DNA of 64,000 nucleotides from Apostichopus parvimensis (lineage: Eukaryota > Echinodermata > Holothuroidea > Aspidochirotida > Stichopodidae), in the NCBI GenBank assembly GCA_000934455.1, contig KN885161.1:83588-147587 (forward strand). Reading direction: 5' to 3'. This document shows positions 59,251 through 64,000 of this stretch, in pieces. Numbering within the stretch: the stretch's first letter is position 1; every line of letters starts with the position of its first letter. A program made the position numbers and the translations under genes. The notes beneath the pieces are model-generated. The model did no database searches. It had not been told where the DNA came from and worked only from the letters and a program-made list of their open reading frames with translations.

Positions 59251-59907
59251 CCTGTGTTTTACTACTAGAGAAAATTTAGTTTCCTTTTTTATAAATACTG
59301 GGGACATGAACATATGGAGTTAATAAAGTGTAAACAGTGTCATCTGTTGGAGGAGGGGTACATTTGGGGGAGTGGATTATCAGGGACCCAGCTTTGTCTT
59401 GGTAGTCTATACAGTAGAAATAATAAATTACCAGTTTACCCATATTTTGTTATAAAATGTCATTTTATGATGCAAGGTGTAATACTTTTCATACTTGGTT
59501 GCTTCATTACCCATTGTGAGCTCATGGACCCTATTGTTTTTGGTAGATGTCAACATTTGACAGAAACATGGGTCGTACAATAAATTTAGTTTTAAATCTA
59601 AATGCAGAGAATCATCAAGCCTTAGGCTCTTGCCCTTTATTATATTGGTAAATATGAGGCTCTGTAAAAACCAAGCATGACTGCATACATTCCCATATGC
59701 AACAAATAAGAAAAATGACAATATAATGTAGGTAATATTGAACCCCAAAAAATATTTGAATATGCCTCTTTAATTGCTATAGACAGCATAATTTATGCAA
59801 AATGCTGAGTTGAGAGGATATTTCTTCATTTTACACAAACTGATTATAAGCATAAATGTCACAGGTAGAGAATTGGAGATCAGTTTAAATTAGTTATGAA
59901 GAACAAC

Positions 59908-59913
59908 TTTATT
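59908..59913 (-). terminator. Polyadenylation signal AATAAA for the P2X7-tail-like gene
   Basis: TTTATT on the plus strand reads AATAAA on the minus strand, about 440 bases after the stop at 60350. Other AT-rich candidates nearby cannot be excluded. Confidence 0.35.
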
Positions 59914-60349
59914 TCCAATTCAATAAAAAAAAACAGGGTGAACTAAAACATTTACACAATATATGGATGAATTACACATGAAATTATTTTCTATATGTGA
60001 AGAATATTATAATTATTCAGTGAACTGCAAATTTAGAACAACATGCAAGACTGTAAAGAACAACATAATGTGACATACTGGCCAAAAGTGGGTCATATTA
60101 TGAAAACACTTTTCCAAGAGTGATTCTACGGCATACAGTTTTGTTTCAAGTATTCCTCTCTTCTGGTTATGCCACATTAAGCTACAGCACCATCGGTAAA
60201 AAATGAGTAATGTTGGCAGATGGCATGTCAATTTGAATTAATCGGAAGGACACTGTTTAGAATTGCTCTGCTGCTAATACCCTGGGATTTGATATACCCT
60301 AACAAGTGAAACTGAGATGGAAATAACATTCCAACTGAACATTCAATTT

Positions 60350-61457
60350 TCAAAGTAATAATGCATCCTCTACTTCTCCTTGGGCCTCCAAGAAACCTTG
60401 GTAGATTCCATCTTCCGCAGGGTAGGCACTCCGTATGGCTGATACAGCACAGGCCGGTATAACCCTTCTTTGTCTCTTTCCAAGGGCCCCATGAATCCAT
60501 GCCGTCAAAGACCGGTATGCAGCATATCTGTAAGTCCTGTTGATACAATCAAAAGGATCCTGATGTTACAATTAAATTTTTATGAATGACTAAAGTCACC
60601 CAACTCATTTGATTTGAAGTTCCAATGTATACAATCTTGACCGCAACTAGGAATCGCACAAAGTAAGAATTGAAAATTGCAAAATCATCAATGTCCCCTA
60701 CAATTTTGAGAATGAATAGCATTGACATTCCTCAATTGTGACCATTGATTGACCAGCTGATAAACAATAGAAGTTGGTAAAATGATTTACTCCGTTTCAG
60801 GCATCAACTCGTATTTGGCGAATGAGAAGTTGATAGAAACATCCAGAAAGCACAGGATTAACTGAGAAATTGGCCATACTGCTTTACTATTCTTCTTTTA
60901 GACACTAAACACTGTAGGCCTATATAAGATGTAAGTCGCAGACCTGACTGAGGGGTGCGATAATGTACACCTTTTGTTCACAGGCCTCTGTAGTCTCTAC
61001 ATTATGACCTCTTGGGGGCGAGTCATTCAAATACTAAGTGCATAATACTAGGCATAATCTACTGAAAAATATTAAAACAAACTCACTTTTTATCGTAATG
61101 GTCCTGCGCATTTGTCAATCCCCTTGCATATCGAACCATCACGATCGCTGTTCTCAACACTGTTTTATCTAGGCAAACATTGTGAAAGTCTGGTAGTTCA
61201 GTTATGAAACTGTTAGAATTCAGTTTTTCTCGACAATTATCCACCTCATTGCAACATGTACACTCTTTCTCGGTTGGCATGAAGACACAAAGGCCACAAA
61301 AGCACCAGTTCATGTTGGGTAGTCTGTTCCGTTCCTCGTCAATTTCATTTCGCGGAACCGGTGGCATAACGTTATGCCCAGCGTTAGGCGATCGAGGTCT
61401 GGCAAGAATAGGCTCGAAATCATATGGACGTGGACCACCTTCGTTTCGTCCTGTCAT
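60350..61457 (-). CDS. P2X7 C-terminal (ballast)-like protein, two exons, intact
   Basis: Exon 1 61087-61457 (ATG after a short leader, donor AAAAA/GTGAGT) and exon 2 60350-60527 (acceptor CTTACAG, stop TGA) join in phase to 549 bases, 182 residues. The N-terminal third is low-complexity with Pro and Arg. Then comes NWCFCGLCVFMPTEKECTCC, with an EVDNC site, a FHNVCLDKTVLRTA block and, from exon 2, YAAYRSLTAWIHGALG and RVIPACAVSAIRSAYP. The WC.CG.C..MPTE.E..CC, CL...VL..A and AYR....W..G...R..IP.C....IR..(F/Y)P order is that of the zinc-binding cytoplasmic tail of the P2X7 receptor (P2RX7_C). There is no transmembrane segment or channel domain. It lies inside the Kolobok termini, facing the transposase. 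Its role there is unknown. Confidence 0.82.
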
Positions 61458-61676
61458 GTTACAATTGTTGGTAGTAGTTCTTATAATTCCTTCGAAAGAC
61501 TTGAATGAACTGATATTAATATTATTTGAAGAAACAATTTATGGAAAGGCTCTATTTTGTTCATGAATTGAGACGTACTAAAGAAACATTGTGCATACAC
61601 TTCATTCACCGAGCTAGCTGTATCGTAGACACACACGTACTCCCAGACTGTGCTAAGTGTAGTTACATTGAAGCTA
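61458..61676. promoter_or_regulatory. Likely promoter side of the P2X7-tail-like gene
   Basis: The stretch directly upstream of the minus-strand ATG. No clear TATA box is seen. The nested MITE begins 220 bases upstream of the ATG, so it may have displaced or added promoter elements. Assignment rests on position only. Confidence 0.3.
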
Positions 61677-61837
61677 CAATCCTCGACAAAAATAGATGGG
61701 ACACCCCACTCCCCGTATCAATGTTGCAGTTTCTGAGCGCTTTTGGCTACAACATTGAACGGGGGGAAGGGGGTGCGCTTAAACCAATATCGCTCGCTGC
61801 TGCTCATACTGTCCCATCATTTTTGTCGAGGATTGTA
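61675..61837. mobile_element. Tc1/mariner-like MITE nested in the Kolobok element
   Basis: Element 61677-61835 (159 bp) flanked by TA on both sides (61675-61676 and 61836-61837). The left end is CAATCCTCGACAAAAATAGA, the right end reverse-complemented CAATCCTCGACAAAAATGAT; with one gap the match continues through GATGGGACA. The interior is also partly self-complementary (CCCCGTATCAATGTTG against CAACATTGAACGGGG), so the whole element folds as a hairpin. A TA duplication points to Tc1/mariner. No coding capacity. Confidence 0.88.
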
Positions 61838-62192
61838 GCACAGGATTGGCAGCACGGGATTTGAATCATGAAGCTGACAAGGCACTCGGTACATGCTTCA
61901 GCATAGGATTCATTTTGTAAATCACGTGCTGAAACCTGTGCTAGCTTCAGGTTTTGTATCATGTGCAGCGAATTGTGTACTGGCTTCAGTTTGATATGTC
62001 CATTGACTGTACGCAAATAATAGAGAAAGGAATTGACGTGACAGCCTCATTGCAGAGCTTATATTTTTCATAAATTAATAACAGATTTCAGGATTTTGTA
62101 CGCACTTGTAACAAAGAATTATTAACGGATAAAAGGGTTTTCAGATATGATTTTCAATCGTGTATAGGTTTGGCGCAGGGTGGAGGTCTCCT
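61838..62192. other. Right subterminal part of the Kolobok element
   Basis: Non-coding. Near 61870-61990 the words TGCTTCAG, GTGCTGAAAC and CTAGCTTCAGG recur, which could be binding sites for the THAP finger near the right end, but I did not find the same set at the left end. Confidence 0.35.
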
Positions 62193-62401
62193 TTAAAGGA
62201 GTTCAAACTTCATTGTAGCCGCATTTCCCCATCACACAGTGGGTAAGATTTGGCAATTATGGGAATTGTACTTCATAGGTCTACGAGAGTTGCCTAGCCA
62301 ATATGAAATTTCATCTGGGTGCGTAAAAGTCATTATAGGACGGGAACCTAGGGTGTTTTCAAGTTACATCCTAAACGAAATCGGCAATGTTGTATACCAC
62401 A

Positions 62402-62634
62402 CTCAGGCCCATACACAGAGTTGTGAGTGCAAGAAAGGAAAGGGGGGGGGGTTGGGATGGTAAGTTGTCGATTTGTGTCCTGGGGAGGGGTCTTCTCAAG
62501 TCTGTGACCTATCTGTGATGAGTTCCAAAATATTTTTGTTTGCTAATAACAACCCTGAGGTAGCTGGAAGATACTTCCCTGACCTTGAAAATGTCATCAC
62601 TGCCCCCAACCCTCCCCGTACGGGCCTGACACCT
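62402..62634. mobile_element. Candidate MITE with TCAGGCCC ends (weak)
   Basis: The left end TCAGGCCCATACACAG (62402) is mirrored at the right end, whose reverse complement reads TCAGGCCCGTACGGGG (about 62634). A run of 10 G follows the left end. About 230 bp with no coding capacity. No clear target duplication was seen, so the assignment is weak. A similar CAGGCCCGTAGTCAGG word is at 12108. Confidence 0.35.
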
Positions 62635-64000
62635 GTTTCTTGACTTTCATTACCACTTTTTTACACTTCCTTATTTTTCTCACTCAATCGTCGAGTCAAG
62701 GTTTTCTCCCTCTCAACAAGGTGGAGGGCCATGCCCCCGCCCCCATCCCATTCCCCCTAAACCCCGGTGTGATGGCCATGCGTGAAGCAAATATTCATTA
62801 TATAGACAAATGGCATTCCAGGCAATTCCAGTGATAAATGATGGTTTTTTTCTAATGATGACATTTTTCTTAATGGTCAAAAAGTGCTTCAAATTAGAAA
62901 AGATATATTAGAAAGATATCCTCTTCAAAAGAGCTGCAAACATACAAGAAACACAACCAAGCCAAAAAAGGGAAAGAAAAATAAAGCAAATAGGACAGAG
63001 CAGGTTGCAATATGCTAGAGTTTTTGTCTCATCATGTTTCTCACACTTTAAAATACGTCATTCTTGTAGAGATAAGTTTGTTGAAAGAAATTTGATGAAG
63101 TAAAAATCAAAAACATGAAATTGGATGATAGTCACAAACCTAATATTCTGAATCTATATCAGACTGGGCAAAGGGTGAAAAAATGATTATACATGGGACA
63201 ATTCATGAGGAAATTTACCTGGAATGATGACTCTCCCTTTGTAGCTCTGAGGCAACTAAATATAATCGATGCTTTCTAGAGCATCCTTCAAGCAGGGAGG
63301 TTTGACTTAATTAGGATGATATACTACTGTCACTCTTCTTCAAACAATATGTACTTGAAAACTCTCATAATCCACATGAAGAACAGCCTCTTTGGAATTT
63401 CGTAAACCTCAATAAAACCATGCAGAAGTTTCCCTATAGAATTCCCCCTTGAACTGCTTTCCACAAACAGTAGGATTACCTGTATAATGCTTTAATGTGC
63501 GTGCAACTTGATACCGCCAAAGTTTAATCTTTATTGTAAATTACAAATAAAATGGCTGATTGTTCATGTATCCAACGGGTTTGTCCTTAAGACTTACACA
63601 TAACTCCATAACAGCAAACGTTACAACAGGAAGCAGACTATGTTCGGTTATATGTTTTTTCTATGAGAAGTTATCTTGAACACAATTTCCAGAACCAAGA
63701 AACACGCCTTCTTATTTGTTATTTTATGAAGTATTGAGGTGGTAAAGAATTTCGAGCGTCACATCGCGTCAACTTGAAATGCCAAATATATGTATTTCCA
63801 CCGAATGAATGGCAGTGTAAAGTCAATGGCCTGTCTTTGCTTAAATGTGTAGCAGCCGACGAAATCTTCTCGCATGATATGTTAGAGTGAAAGACAGGAT
63901 TATTGTCGGCAACAAGTTAACTGCCAAGAAAATTGTCTAGACATGTCTTCTGGGGTCTTCTGTTAACTTCATAGATACTCCCTCCATTGGTGGTCAGAGA
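62635..64000. other. Intergenic DNA to the window end
   Basis: No gene, repeat border or RNA recognised. Open frames are short. Confidence 0.4.

Larger units (their letters stand above)
58683..60349. other. Convergent 3' regions inside the Kolobok element
   Basis: No coding signal. It holds the 3' ends of both element genes: AATAAA at 59245 on the plus strand and TTTATT (AATAAA on the minus strand) at 59908. The two signals are 0.66 kb apart without overlap. Confidence 0.5.
54182..62196 (+). mobile_element. Kolobok (T2-like) DNA transposon, about 8.0 kb, with two convergent genes
   Basis: Left end AGGAGACCT at 54186, right end (reverse-complemented) AGGAGACCT at 62192. Outside are CTAA (54182-54185) and TTAA (62193-62196), a TTAA-type target site with one change. 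TTAAAGGRR ends with TTAA duplication are the known mark of the Kolobok/T2 superfamily. An exact TTAA followed by AGGAC at 54169-54177 is an alternative left end. Inside are a THAP-DDE transposase (plus, 54443-58682) and a P2X7-tail-like gene (minus, 61457-60350) with facing 3' ends. A Tc1/mariner-like MITE is nested at 61677-61835. The inverted repeats are short (9 bases clear). Confidence 0.78.

Overview
Eukaryotic, AT-rich, intron-bearing DNA with almost no recognisable host genes. Recurrent AGGCCTA-type runs (for example 41.7-42.0 kb and 53.1-53.5 kb), a tRNA-derived SINE and a ~150-bp tandem repeat rich in GACCAA...TTCATGAT suggest a marine deuterostome, most likely an echinoderm (sea cucumber or sea urchin like). 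This is inference; the sequence alone does not fix the species. One assembly gap of 545 N lies inside a GATA microsatellite.

Layout. 2.3-7.0 kb: decayed minus-strand Ty3/Gypsy element (gag zinc knuckle, protease, RT, RNase H, integrase). 7.8-8.7 kb: five copies of a ~203-bp tandem repeat. 9.08-11.83 kb: plus-strand Gypsy element with two 275-bp LTRs, cut off inside RNase H directly against its 3' LTR. 12.6-13.0 kb: hAT-like MITE. 13.8-15.5 kb: two adjacent minus-strand remnants of multicopy animal protein families. 16.4-17.7 kb: tandem repeats and GATA array. 18.9-19.2 kb: SINE. 24.65-27.8 kb: minus-strand, multi-exon remnant of a tyrosine-recombinase-like gene. 30.0-37.1 kb: a five-exon minus-strand gene of about 1,578 codons with a PIN/XPG-like nuclease region and a CXC (tesmin-like) cysteine cluster, nearly intact and Academ-transposon-like. 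45.4-49.3 kb: PIF/Harbinger pair, a plus-strand Myb/SANT-like gene and a minus-strand HARBI1-like transposase that is itself interrupted by a hAT-like MITE with a perfect 8-bp target duplication. 52.1-52.7 kb: MITE with ~45-bp inverted repeats. 54.19-62.19 kb: an 8.0-kb Kolobok-type element with TTAA-type target sites, a broken THAP-DDE transposase on the plus strand and an intact two-exon P2X7-C-terminal-like gene converging on it from the other end.

The window is best read as a mosaic of nested DNA transposons and retroelements in different stages of decay. Two genes still look intact or nearly so: the nuclease/CXC gene at 30-37 kb and the 182-residue P2X7-tail-like gene at 60.3-61.5 kb. 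The most interesting points are the physical pairing of a P2X7-tail-like protein with a THAP transposase between one pair of Kolobok-like termini, the 1,578-codon nuclease/CXC gene whose two frameshifts cancel, and a shared GC-rich hairpin near the 5' end of three unrelated hAT-like MITEs.
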